Assembly (NCBI RefSeq): GCF_000423705.1
Contig: NZ_KE384083.1
Span: 1-64,000 of the forward strand
Source: Stappia stellulata DSM 5886
GTDB taxonomy: Bacteria; Pseudomonadota; Alphaproteobacteria; Rhizobiales; Stappiaceae
Direction of reading: 5' to 3'
DNA length: 64,000 nt
Shown: positions 16,297-25,600 of the stretch, piece by piece
Layout: every line of letters starts with the position of its first letter
How positions within the stretch are numbered: the stretch's first letter is position 1
Program-made: the position numbers and the translations under genes
Notes under the pieces: generated by a model
Told to the model about the DNA's origin: nothing
What the model saw: the letters and a program-made list of their open reading frames with translations, nothing else
The model's database searches: none

Positions 16297-17577
16297 TCAG
16301 TGTCCGGGAAACTGCTGGAATTCGACCAGTGCACCCTCCGGCAGACTGTCCGTCTCGGCCGGCAGGAACATCAGGCCGTGGGCGTCCGGTAACCGGCCGA
16401 CCCGCTCGGAATGTGTCGCGTTTTGAAAGGTCACGACCTCGCGGCCCAAAGCGTCGAAACCGACGATGGTGACCGGGCGCACCTCGCACCGCCCGGTCTT
16501 GCGGCGGATGCCGTGGGCGGTGACGACATTGCGCCTTGGCAAGGAGGAGATCGATTGACCGTGCAGCCGACGCAGCACGGCGGTGCCGAACAGGTGCCAG
16601 GTGACAAAGGCAGCGAGCGGATTTCCCGGCAGGCCAAGCCAGACCGCCGACCCCAGACGAGCGAAGGCGACCGGCTTTCCCGGCTTGATCGCGACGCCGG
16701 CAAAACGGATATCCGCATCAAGATCGCCAAGCGCCGATCTGACGTGGTCTTCCTCACCGACCGAAAGTCCGCCGGTGGTAATCACGAGATCCGCGCCGCG
16801 GGCACTCTCCGCCAACCTGTCCCGGAGGCCTGCGCGACTGTCGATAGCCTTCTCCACGACAATGAGGGCGACGGCTGCCCCGGCGAGTTCGCCGCACAGC
16901 ATCGGCGTGTTGGTATCCCAAATCTGCGCGGCCGCGCGAGCCGCCCCCGCCTGGCGCACTTCATCCCCCGTCACGAGCAGCGCGACGCGCACGCGCCGGC
17001 GCACCCGGACTTCGGAGGCGCCGGCAGCCGCGCAGGCGGCGATCTCGCGGGGGCCGAGAGTGCGCCCGGCATCGAGCACGGTCTCGCCTGCGGTCATCTC
17101 GCTACCGGCGCGGCGGATGTTTGCGCCCGCCTCCGGCCTGCGCTCGAGATGGATCGTGTCCGCGAGCCGGCGAACGTGTTCCTGCATCACGACCGTGTCC
17201 GCGCCTTCGGGAACCGGAGCGCCGGTGAAGATCCGGGCCGCGCCCCCGTTTGCAAGGGGCGTCTCGACCGGTTGCCCGGCCGCCAGTCTCGAGCAAACGG
17301 ACAACACCCAGGGCCCGTCGCCGCTCAAGGCGCCGGCATCGATCGCATAGCCATCCATCGCCGCATTGTCGAACGGCGGCATGGCGCCACGGCTGTACAC
17401 AGGCTCGGCCAGAATGCGTCCAATGGCACCGCCAAGCGCAAGGCGCTCCGTCTCCTTCACGGGAGACGCCGTCTCACAGATCCGGCGCAGCGCTTCATCG
17501 ATGCTGACAAGTGTCTTGGCATGTTCCGGCGCATCGCATCCGCAACCGGCCGGAATACTCTTCAGCAGGACCGTCAT
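16297..17577 (-). CDS. moeA: Molybdopterin molybdenumtransferase MoeA
   Basis: 426 residues. ATG 17577 overlaps the stop of the upstream carbonic anhydrase gene (ATGA); the longer frame to 17898 runs inside that gene and is rejected. It inserts molybdate into adenylylated molybdopterin. Marks are MPPFDNAAMDGYAI (residues about 66-79), FTGAPVPEGADTVVMQEH, LVTGDEVRQ, IWDTNTPML, ITTGGLSVGEEDHV and WLGLPGNPLAAFV. A short N-terminal GCGCDAPE (11-18) is an extra that could bind metal. Placement next to narGHJI fits cofactor supply for nitrate reductase. Confidence 0.93.
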   Translation of the reverse strand: MTVLLKSIPAGCGCDAPEHAKTLVSIDEALRRICETASPVKETERLALGGAIGRILAEPVYSRGAMPPFDNAAMDGYAIDAGALSGDGPWVLSVCSRLAAGQPVETPLANGGAARIFTGAPVPEGADTVVMQEHVRRLADTIHLERRPEAGANIRRAGSEMTAGETVLDAGRTLGPREIAACAAAGASEVRVRRRVRVALLVTGDEVRQAGAARAAAQIWDTNTPMLCGELAGAAVALIVVEKAIDSRAGLRDRLAESARGADLVITTGGLSVGEEDHVRSALGDLDADIRFAGVAIKPGKPVAFARLGSAVWLGLPGNPLAAFVTWHLFGTAVLRRLHGQSISSLPRRNVVTAHGIRRKTGRCEVRPVTIVGFDALGREVVTFQNATHSERVGRLPDAHGLMFLPAETDSLPEGALVEFQQFPGH

Positions 17578-18191
17578 CTCACCGCCTCCTTCAGGAAGTG
17601 CCCGGGGCCGACCGAGCAATCGAGATTGCGCAGTCGCCCGTTCTTGAGCCCGTAGATCAGGCCGTGCACGCGCAACTCCGCCCGACGGGTCCAGGCCTTT
17701 TGAACGATGGGCGTTTCCGCGACGCGGCGAACGCCCTCGATCACATTCAGTTCCGCCAGCTTGTCGCGCCGTTCGTCCGTGTCCGCGCATTTGGCCAGAT
17801 CCAGCGCATAGGCCCGTGCAAGCCGTCGTATCGGCTCCAGCCAGTGGTCGGCCAATCCGTGCGGCATGTCTTCCGTCGCGGCTTTCACGCCGCCGCATCC
17901 GTAGTGACCGCAGACGATAATCTCACGCACCTTCAGCGCATCGACCGCGAACTCGAGCGCCGACAGGAGGTTCATGTCCGAGGAATGAACCACATTCGCC
18001 ACGTTGCGATGAACGAAAACCTCGCCCGGATCGAGACCGGCAACGACATTTGCCGGCACCCGGCTGTCGGAGCAGCCGATCCAGAAGAATTCAGGCGTTT
18101 GCTGCGAGGCAAGCCGCAGGAAGTATCCCGGGTCCTCGGAGCTGCGGGCCTGTGACCACGCGATGTTTCGCTCCAGCAGATCAGCCAGCAT
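17574..18191 (-). CDS. Beta-class carbonic anhydrase
   Basis: 205 residues from ATG 18191 (GGAG 7 bp upstream; TTG 18215 is a longer alternative). Zinc ligands C40 (CSDSR, with D42-R44 dyad), H96 and C99 (CGHYGCGG) are all present. CO2 hydration to bicarbonate in the cytoplasm. It sits between a hemerythrin-like gene (13 bp) and moeA (4-bp overlap), inside the nitrate reductase cluster. The metabolic reason is not evident: pH or CO2 handling during anaerobic growth is a guess. Confidence 0.9.
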   Translation of the reverse strand: MLADLLERNIAWSQARSSEDPGYFLRLASQQTPEFFWIGCSDSRVPANVVAGLDPGEVFVHRNVANVVHSSDMNLLSALEFAVDALKVREIIVCGHYGCGGVKAATEDMPHGLADHWLEPIRRLARAYALDLAKCADTDERRDKLAELNVIEGVRRVAETPIVQKAWTRRAELRVHGLIYGLKNGRLRNLDCSVGPGHFLKEAVR

Positions 18192-18204
18192 GTTTCGTCT
18201 CCGT

Positions 18205-18753
18205 CTATCGGCCAAGTCCGCGGCGCTGCCTCATCCGCAGGGTCAGGGTTTGCAGATCGCTTTCGGTCAGGCGCAAGCGGGCAAACGGAAGAATGATCGC
18301 GTTTTCGAAAATCAGGTGGCTCCTGGCATGACCGACATAGATGACCAAACGCTCGCGCTCGTCCGCGGACAGGCTTTCCCCTCCGCGCTCCAGCCGCGCG
18401 AGCGCGGCCACGACGGGCGGCGTCTGCGCATCGCTCAGCCGGTGGTCGCCCGCGAGCCGGTCAATGGCCTTCCCGATCTCATCCGACGGTTCGCATCGGC
18501 GCCTGAGCAGGGGAAACAGATCCTGCTCCTCGTCTTCCAGATGAAGAGGAAGTTCTTCCCTCAAGAACCCGAGAACATGGGTCACCGCACACGTCTTCGG
18601 CGTTTCCGCGGTGGCGATCCTTTCGAGCATGGCGCAGATTTCCCGTTCGCGCAGGTGATCCTCGTGAAAGAAGGTCAGCGGATCGCTCAGCAGGCTCGGA
18701 TCGGTTGGTCGCAGGCAATCGCCCCGCCGTCCCTGGTCTGCATCGCTGCGCAT
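18205..18753 (-). CDS. Hemerythrin-like HHE domain protein
   Basis: 182 residues, all helical. HEDHLREREICAMLER, HLEDEEQDLFPLLRRR (H-xxx-E/D), RLAGDHRLSD and VGHARSHLIFENAIILPFA supply the His/Glu ligands of a di-iron hemerythrin fold. ATG 18753 has a purine-rich AAGGGG upstream. Such proteins bind O2 or NO or protect and repair Fe-S centres (YtfE-like). Its position in the nar cluster, 17 bp downstream of the parvulin gene, points to nitrosative or oxygen protection. Exact role unknown. Confidence 0.8.
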   Translation of the reverse strand: MRSDADQGRRGDCLRPTDPSLLSDPLTFFHEDHLREREICAMLERIATAETPKTCAVTHVLGFLREELPLHLEDEEQDLFPLLRRRCEPSDEIGKAIDRLAGDHRLSDAQTPPVVAALARLERGGESLSADERERLVIYVGHARSHLIFENAIILPFARLRLTESDLQTLTLRMRQRRGLGR

Positions 18754-18770
18754 GGGTTTCCCCTTCCCGA

Positions 18771-19631
18771 CTAGACCGATCGCATGTCGGCGCCGATGAT
18801 TTCCGCGGAGGCGACCAGACGGTTGACGAACGATCGCGCTTCACGGGCCCAGGCGGCCTTTTCCATCGCCGCTGCGATCTTGTCGCGTACCGCCTCGAAC
18901 GGCAGGACGGCGCCGGGCGCCGCCGCATCCATCCGGATGAGGTGCCATCCATGGCGGGTCGGGACCGGGTCGGGCGTGATTTCGCCCTCTGCAAGGCGGC
19001 GCAGGACGGCTTCGAACTCCGGGACGGTATCGCCGGGTCCAAGCTGGCCCAGCGCCCCCCCGGACGACTTGGATCCGCAGTCGCTGTGTTCCGACGCCAG
19101 GCGCGAAAACCCGGCCGGATCGTCAAGCGCACGTTGCGCCAGGCCGACCGCTCTTACCCTGGCCGCTTCGGCCTGCGCCTTGTCGGCGGGATCGCAAGCG
19201 ACAAGAAGATGCGAGACCTCCCAGAGCGGCGGCGCGCGAAACCGGTCGGGGTCGCGCGCCCATTCAGCGTTGATTTCCGCTTCCGTCGGCGGATCGATTT
19301 CGACGGCGATTTCCAGAAGCGCCCGGATGAGCGCTTCCTCTTCGGTCTCGTACCGGTTGGGGCCGACTTCCACGGGGTCGGGTTCAAGGCCACGGCCCCG
19401 CGCGTCCTCCAGCAGAAGCGTGCGCAGGACAACGGCATTGGCCGCAGCCTTCCACGCCAGGCCGGGCTTGCCCCTGGGCGCCTCGTGGTTTTGAGCCTCC
19501 GCAGCGATGGTCCGGCTGTCGATCACATGCCCATTGACGCTGACCGTGGTCTCGATGGCCGCGGGCGTCGTGTCCTGGCCGGCAACCGTCTGTCCGTTGA
19601 CGGAAAACACCGTTCTTGGATTGGCACTCAT
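18771..19631 (-). CDS. Parvulin-type peptidyl-prolyl isomerase of the nar operon
   Basis: 286 residues from ATG 19631, which lies 5 bp after the narI stop. The longer frame to 20135 is a shadow inside narI. A helical SurA/NifM-like N-terminal half (about 45-120) precedes the parvulin domain at about 128-225 (WEVSHLLVACD, SDCGSKSSGGALGQLGPGDTVPEFEAVL, VPTRHGWHLIRMD). No signal peptide is visible, so it acts in the cytoplasm, probably on nitrate reductase maturation like NifM for nitrogenase. The N-terminus repeats a short motif (VFSVNGQTV and TTVSVNGHVI). Confidence 0.85.
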   Translation of the reverse strand: MSANPRTVFSVNGQTVAGQDTTPAAIETTVSVNGHVIDSRTIAAEAQNHEAPRGKPGLAWKAAANAVVLRTLLLEDARGRGLEPDPVEVGPNRYETEEEALIRALLEIAVEIDPPTEAEINAEWARDPDRFRAPPLWEVSHLLVACDPADKAQAEAARVRAVGLAQRALDDPAGFSRLASEHSDCGSKSSGGALGQLGPGDTVPEFEAVLRRLAEGEITPDPVPTRHGWHLIRMDAAAPGAVLPFEAVRDKIAAAMEKAAWAREARSFVNRLVASAEIIGADMRSV

Positions 19632-19636
19632 TGGTC

Positions 19637-20407
19637 TCACTCCGCTGGCGTCGTGGGTGTGGAACGGGGGGCCTGCCCGGACGACCGCGTCGGCAATGGT
19701 GTCTGCCGGCGGGAGCGGACGATCTGGTAGCCCGGCCGGGCCAGCAGATAGCGAACCGGCGCCGCGAAGCCGGAGAAGATGTGAACCAGTCGCGTGAACG
19801 GAAACAGGATGGTGATCAGGAGACCCAGGAAGATGTGGGTCTTGTAGAGCCAGTGTACGTCGACGACCATCGCCCAGGCGTTCAGGTTGAGCATCACGAC
19901 GCTCTGGGACCAGGTCATGAAGCGCACCATCTCCGCGCCGTCCATGTGCTGGAGCGTCAGGAAGATCGTTCCCAGACCGATGAAGAGCTGAAGCCAGATC
20001 AGGGCCAGAATGCCGATGTCGGCCAAACTGGTGGTTTGCCAGATACGCGGATCGGTGACCCGGCGGTGGATCAGCATCGATGCGCCGATCAGCGCGAACA
20101 CCCCGGCGATCCCGCCGATCAGCACCGCCAGCCATTGCTTGAGCGCATAGGGAACGCCCAGCGCGTCCAGCACCCAGATCGGCGTGAACAGCCCGACGAG
20201 ATGACCGAAGAAGACGACGATGATGCCGACGTGAAACAGCACCGAGCCCCAGAACAGCTGCTTGTGTCGCAGGAGCTGGCTTGACGAAGACTTCCAGGTG
20301 AAGGGATCGCGTTCATAGCGCGCGATCGAGCCGACGATCAGCACGGTCAGCGCGACATAGGGCATGATCCCGAAGATGAAGTAGTCGATGTCGAAATTTC
20401 CAAACAT
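19637..20407 (-). CDS. narI: Respiratory nitrate reductase, gamma subunit NarI
   Basis: 256 residues from ATG 20407, with GGGAGAT upstream. Five membrane helices carry the two b hemes that take electrons from quinol at the periplasmic side. Heme-ligand histidines lie in SVLFHVGIIVVFFGHLVGLF and VDVHWLYKTHIFLGLLI. The C-terminal tail after FAAPVRYLLARPGYQIVR is longer than in E. coli and P/R/T-rich. It is the last core gene of narGHJI, 13 bp after narJ. Confidence 0.95.
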   Translation of the reverse strand: MFGNFDIDYFIFGIMPYVALTVLIVGSIARYERDPFTWKSSSSQLLRHKQLFWGSVLFHVGIIVVFFGHLVGLFTPIWVLDALGVPYALKQWLAVLIGGIAGVFALIGASMLIHRRVTDPRIWQTTSLADIGILALIWLQLFIGLGTIFLTLQHMDGAEMVRFMTWSQSVVMLNLNAWAMVVDVHWLYKTHIFLGLLITILFPFTRLVHIFSGFAAPVRYLLARPGYQIVRSRRQTPLPTRSSGQAPRSTPTTPAE

Positions 20408-20420
20408 GTCCGTGATCTCC

Positions 20421-21125
20421 CTATTCGCCTGCGTGCCGCGACGCGTCTGCGACCGGCGCATCCATGCGCGAAAGCATGTCGCGCACCTGCGGACATCCGG
20501 CGTTCGGGTCGGGGCCGAAACGCACTTCGCTTTCCTCCCAGACCTCGTCCAGCGCTTCCAGATCGTCGGGATCGACTTCGGGTTGTTCCAACAGTTCGGC
20601 CACCGTGGCCCGATCCGCCCGGTTGCCGCTCAGTTGAAGCAGCGCAGCGAAAACCGCGGCATAGGCGCTTTCGCGCCGCGAGAGACGGGCATTCAGGGCC
20701 TCCAGGATGTGAGCCGCATCGGCCAGGATGGTTTGCGTGTCCGCGAACGGCTGCGTCGCCAGGAATTCCAAAAGGACGGGCAGATGATCCGGAAGCTCAC
20801 AGGTGGCCGGTTCAAAGCCCCCGTCCCTGTAGGTCTCCAGCAGGCTGACCATTGCCCCGCCCCGGTCGCGGCTCTCGCCGTGCACATGCTCGAAAAGGTT
20901 GAGCGACAGGGTGCGCGAGCGATCGAAGAGCGTCACGTAGCGCTCCTCGAGGTCGTAAATGTCGCCTCTGCCTATCTCCTCCACCAGCGGGCGCAGGGCG
21001 CGACGGGCGGCTGCCGTCAGACGTGAATCCGCCGCCAGAATGGCACCGACCTCCGGCATGTCGTGCTGCAGGGCCCGTGTTGGATAGCTGAGGATCAGCG
21101 ATATCGCTTTCAGGGTGCGATCCAT
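20421..21125 (-). CDS. narJ: Nitrate reductase assembly chaperone NarJ
   Basis: 234 residues. It starts at the ATG within TGATG (21127-21123), overlapping the narH stop. TorD/NarJ family: TLKAISLILSYPTRALQHDM at the start, DLEERYVTLFDRSRTLSLNLFEHVHGESRDRG as the signature stretch (Y-V-x-x-F-D-xx-xxxxL-x-L-x-E-H), then LPDHLPVLLEFLAT. It inserts the Mo cofactor into NarG and holds NarGH until docking on NarI. The acidic C-terminus is typical. Confidence 0.93.
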   Translation of the reverse strand: MDRTLKAISLILSYPTRALQHDMPEVGAILAADSRLTAAARRALRPLVEEIGRGDIYDLEERYVTLFDRSRTLSLNLFEHVHGESRDRGGAMVSLLETYRDGGFEPATCELPDHLPVLLEFLATQPFADTQTILADAAHILEALNARLSRRESAYAAVFAALLQLSGNRADRATVAELLEQPEVDPDDLEALDEVWEESEVRFGPDPNAGCPQVRDMLSRMDAPVADASRHAGE

Positions 21126-22648
21126 CACATCACCTCCTTGGGCATTTTCAGGGGTTTCTTGGAGCCGCCGAACAGTGACCCGCCGGACGTGCCCGAGGAA
21201 CAACCGTTGCCGTCGGTGAAGCCGCATCCGCCCTTGAGGTCGTAGGCGTCCTCGACCTGTTCGCGGTGCGTGGTCGGGATCACAAAACGATCTTCGTAAT
21301 CGGCCAGGGCCATGATCTTGTACATGTCCTCGATCATGGCGCCGGTCAGGCCGACCCGTGCGGCAACGGCCTCGTCGTTGACGCCGTCCACCGTCTTGGC
21401 GCGCATGTAGGAGCGCATCGCAAGCATGCGTTCCAGAGCGGTTGCCACCGGTGCCTCGTCGCCTGCCGTCAGCATGTTGGCGAGATAGCGCAAGGGGATG
21501 CGAAGATTGCGGACGTCCGGCATGTCGCCGTCCATGCCGATGGATCCCGCTTCCGCGGCATTCTGGATGGGACTGAGCGGGGGCACGTACCAGACCATCG
21601 GCAGCGTCCGGTATTCGGGATGCAGCGGAAAGGCGACCTTCCACTCCATTGCCATCTTCCAGACCGGGCTTTCCTGCGCGGCCTTGATCCAGTCCTCGGG
21701 AATGCCGTCGGCGCGCGCGGCCTCGATGATCGCCGGATCGTTCGGGTCGAGAAAGACGCCGAGCTGGGCATCGTAGAGATCCGTCGTCTCCGGCGCGTTT
21801 GCCGCTTCCTCGATCTTGTCGGCGTCATAGAGCATCACGCCGAGATAGCGGATCCGCCCGACGCAAGTTTCAGAACAAACCGTGGGATTTCCGCTCTCGA
21901 TGCGCGGATAGCACAGCGTGCACTTCTCCGATTTGCCGGTGGACCAGTTGTAATAGACCTTCTTGTAGGGACAGCCGGAGACGCACATGCGCCAACCGCG
22001 GCATTTCTCCTGATCGATCAGGACGATCCCGTCTTCCTCGCGCTTGTAGATCGCACCCGAGGGACATGACGAAACGCAGGTCGGATTGAGGCAGTGCTCG
22101 CACAGACGGGGGAGATACATCATAAAGGTGTTCTCGTACTCCCCGTAGATCTCCTTCTGGATGCCCTCGAAGTTGTAGTCCTGCGAGCGCTTGGAGAACT
22201 CGCCGCCCAGGATTTCCTCCCAGTTCGGCCCCTTCTCGATCTTTTCGATCCGCTCGCCGGTGATCTTCGAACGGGGCCGCGCGGTCGGAAACGCCTCCAT
22301 CTCCGGAGCCGATTTCAGGTGGTCGTAATCGAAGTCGAAGGGCTCGTAGTAGTCGTCGATCTCCGGCATGTTCGGATTGGCGAAGATGTTCGCCAGAATC
22401 CGCCACTTGGCGCCCTGCTTGGGCTGGAGCTTGCCGGATTTCGTCCGCTCCCAACCGCCCTTCCAGCGTGCCTGGTTTTCCCAGTCGGTCGGATAGCCGG
22501 TGCCGGGCTTGGTTTCCACGTTGTTGAACCAGGCGTATTCGACGCCGTCGCGGCTGGTCCAGACGTTCTTGCAGGTGACGGAGCAGGTGTGGCAGCCGAT
22601 GCATTTGTCGAGGTTCAGCACCATACCGATTTGCGCACGGATTCTCAT
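21125..22648 (-). CDS. narH: Respiratory nitrate reductase, beta subunit NarH
   Basis: 507 residues, full length. Cysteine clusters are C16-C19-C22-C26 (KCIGCHTCSVTCKNVW), CEHCLNPTCVSSCPSG, CRGWRMCVSGCPYKK (the Trp marks the [3Fe-4S] site) and KCTLCYPRIESGNPTVCSETC. Together they bind three [4Fe-4S] and one [3Fe-4S] cluster that pass electrons from NarI to NarG at the cytoplasmic face. It overlaps narG by 4 bp and narJ by 1 bp. Confidence 0.96.
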   Translation of the reverse strand: MRIRAQIGMVLNLDKCIGCHTCSVTCKNVWTSRDGVEYAWFNNVETKPGTGYPTDWENQARWKGGWERTKSGKLQPKQGAKWRILANIFANPNMPEIDDYYEPFDFDYDHLKSAPEMEAFPTARPRSKITGERIEKIEKGPNWEEILGGEFSKRSQDYNFEGIQKEIYGEYENTFMMYLPRLCEHCLNPTCVSSCPSGAIYKREEDGIVLIDQEKCRGWRMCVSGCPYKKVYYNWSTGKSEKCTLCYPRIESGNPTVCSETCVGRIRYLGVMLYDADKIEEAANAPETTDLYDAQLGVFLDPNDPAIIEAARADGIPEDWIKAAQESPVWKMAMEWKVAFPLHPEYRTLPMVWYVPPLSPIQNAAEAGSIGMDGDMPDVRNLRIPLRYLANMLTAGDEAPVATALERMLAMRSYMRAKTVDGVNDEAVAARVGLTGAMIEDMYKIMALADYEDRFVIPTTHREQVEDAYDLKGGCGFTDGNGCSSGTSGGSLFGGSKKPLKMPKEVM

Positions 22649-25600
22649 TCTGCGGCCTCCTTCGCGGTCGCTTCGCCGTCGAGCCAGTCGACTTTCTGCA
22701 TCTTGCGGACGATGACGAATTCATCCCGGTTCGATCCGACGGTCCCGTAGTAGTTGAACCCGTAGGACTGCTGGGCGTAGCCGCCGATCATGTGCGTCGG
22801 CTTGAGCACGGTGCGCGTGACGGAATTGTGGATCCCGCCGCGCTTGCCGGTCTTCTCGGACCCGGGCGTGTTCACGATCTTTTCCTGGGCGTGATACATG
22901 AACGTGGTGCCGTCCTTGATCCGCTGGGACACGACGGCCCGGGCGGTCAGCGCCCCGTTGACGTTGTAGAGTTCCACCCAGTCGTTATCGACGATCCCCG
23001 CGATCTTCGCGTCGTTCTCGGAAATCCAGATCACCGGACCGCCGCGGTTAAGCGTGAGCATCAACAGGTTGTCGGTGTATGTGGAGTGGATCCCCCACTT
23101 CTGATGCGGCGTGATGAAGTTCAGCACCACATGCGGAACGCCGTCGCGCGCTTCGGCGTTGATCTCCGCGCCGACCGTCTTCAGGTCGACAGGCGGGCGG
23201 TAGGACATGAAGCCCTCCCCGAACGCGCGCATCCACAGATGGTCCTGGTAAAGCTGCTGACGCCCCGTCAGCGTGCGCCAGGGAATGAGCTCGTGCACGT
23301 TGGTGTAGCCGGCGTTGTAGCTGACCTTCTCGCTTTCGATGCCCGACCAGGTCGGCGACGAGATGATCTTTCGCGGCTGGGCTGCGATGTCGTTGAAGCG
23401 GATCTTGTTGTGATGTTCGCCATCCGCCAGATGCGTGTGCCCGCGTCCGGTCGCCTTTTCCAGCGCCTGCCATGCCTTGACCGCAACCTCGCCGTTGGTT
23501 TCCGGCGCCAGCATGAGGATCACCTCGCAGGCGTCGATGGCCGTTTCGATCTTCGGCCGGCCGGCGGCCGTCCCTTTCGTGTGCACCCCGTTCAGGGCGG
23601 AGAGATTGTCGATCTCGCTCTGGGTGTTCCAGCTGATGCCCTTGCCGCCGTTTCCGAGCGTGTCCATGAGCGGACCGAGCGCGACGAAACGGTCGTAGAT
23701 CGCCGTGTAGTCGCGTTCGACGGCAATGAAATTCGGCGCCGTCTTGCCCGGGATCAGGTCGCATTCACCCTTCTTCCAGTCCTTGACCTGGTCCTGCGCG
23801 ATCTCGGCGGGCGTGTCGTGCAGGATCGGAAGCGCGACGATGTCGGTTTCCTTGCCGAGGATTTCCGGCGCGACGTCCTGCACCTTGCGGGCGATGGACT
23901 TGAAGATCTCCCAGTCGGACTTGCTCTCGTAGGCCGGATCCACCGCCGCCTGCAGCGGATGGATGAACGGGTGCATGTCCGAGGTGTTCATGTCGTCCTT
24001 CTCGTACCAGCTGGCCGTGGGCAGGACGATGTCGGAATAGACGCAGGTGGTGGACATGCGGAAATCGATGGTCACCAGAAGGTCGAGCTTTCCGCGCGGT
24101 CCTTCCTCGTGCCATTTCGCTTCCCTTGGGAGCTGACGTCCCTCCTCGCCCAGATCCTTGCCCATCACGCCGTGATCGGTGCCGAGCAGGTGCTTGAGGA
24201 AATACTCGTGCCCCTTGCCGGAGGATCCCAGGAGGTTGGAGCGCCAGACGAACAGGTTGCGCGGCCAGTTGGCCGGGTCGTCCGGATCCTGGCACGACAT
24301 CTCCAGATCGCCGGACTTGAGCTGCTCGGCGACATAGGCGGGAATGTCCTTGCCCGCCGCCTTGGCGGCCTTGGCGACCTCCAGCGGATTGGTCTTGAGC
24401 TGCGGAGCGGACGGCAGCCAGCCCATCCGCTCGGCGCGAATGTTGTAGTCGATCAGGCTTGCATCCCAATCGCCCGCCGGCGCGGTCGGCGAGAGGATCT
24501 CGGACGCGGCCAGCGTTTCGTAGCGCCACTGGTCGGAATGCGCGTACCAGGCGCTGGTCGAGTTCATGTGCCGTGGCGGACGGTTCCAGTCGAGCGCGAA
24601 GGCGAGCGGCTGCCAACCCGTCTGCGGACGAAGCTTCTCCTGTCCGACGTAATGCGCCCAGCCCCCACCGGACTGACCCACGCAACCGCACATCACCAGC
24701 ATGTTGATGACGCCACGATAGTTCATGTCCATGTGGAACCAGTGGTTCATCGCAGCACCGATGATGATCATCGATTTGCCGTTGGTCTTTTCCGCGTTTC
24801 TGGCGAACTCACGCGCGACATGGATGATCTTGTCGGCGGAAACGCCCGTGATCTTTTGCGCCCAGGCGGGTGTACCGGGCATCTCGTCGGCAAAATCGCT
24901 CGTCACCCAGTCGCCGCCGAGCCCGCGATCCAGGCCGTAGTTGGCGCAAAACAGGTCGAACACGGTCGCAACCAGGATCTCGCCGTCCGGCGTGCGAACG
25001 CGTTTGACCGGGATGTTCCGCGTGAGAACATTGGGATGGGTGGCGTCGGTCTGGAACTGGCCGATGGCCTCGCCGCCGAAATAGGGAAAGTCCACCCCGA
25101 CAACGTCGTCGTGATCTTCCTCAAGCACGAGGCTCATCTTCAGCTTCGTGTCGGCCTTGCCGGCGCGTTCCTCGAGATTCCACTCGCCATCTTCGCCCCA
25201 GCGGTATCCGATGGACCCGTTCGGTGCGACGAAGCCGCGCGACACCTCGTCGTAAGCGACGGTCTTCCATTCCGGATTGTTGGCTTCGCCGAGCTTGCCG
25301 TCGAGGTCGTCGGCGCGCAGGAAGCGGCCGGGGACCACCCTGCCGTCCGTCTCGTCGAGCCGGACCAGCATCGGGAAGTCGGAATACCTGCGGCAATAGT
25401 CCTCGAAATACTCCGTCTGCCGGTCGAGATGGAACTCGCGCAGGATCACGTGGCCGAAGGCCATGGCAAGAGCTGCATCCGTGCCCTGCTTGGCATTCAG
25501 CCAGACGTCGCCGAACTTCGCGGCCTCGGAGTAATCGGGACAGATGACCGCGGATTTGGTGCCCTTGTAGCGAACCTCGGTATAGAAATGCGCGTCCGGC

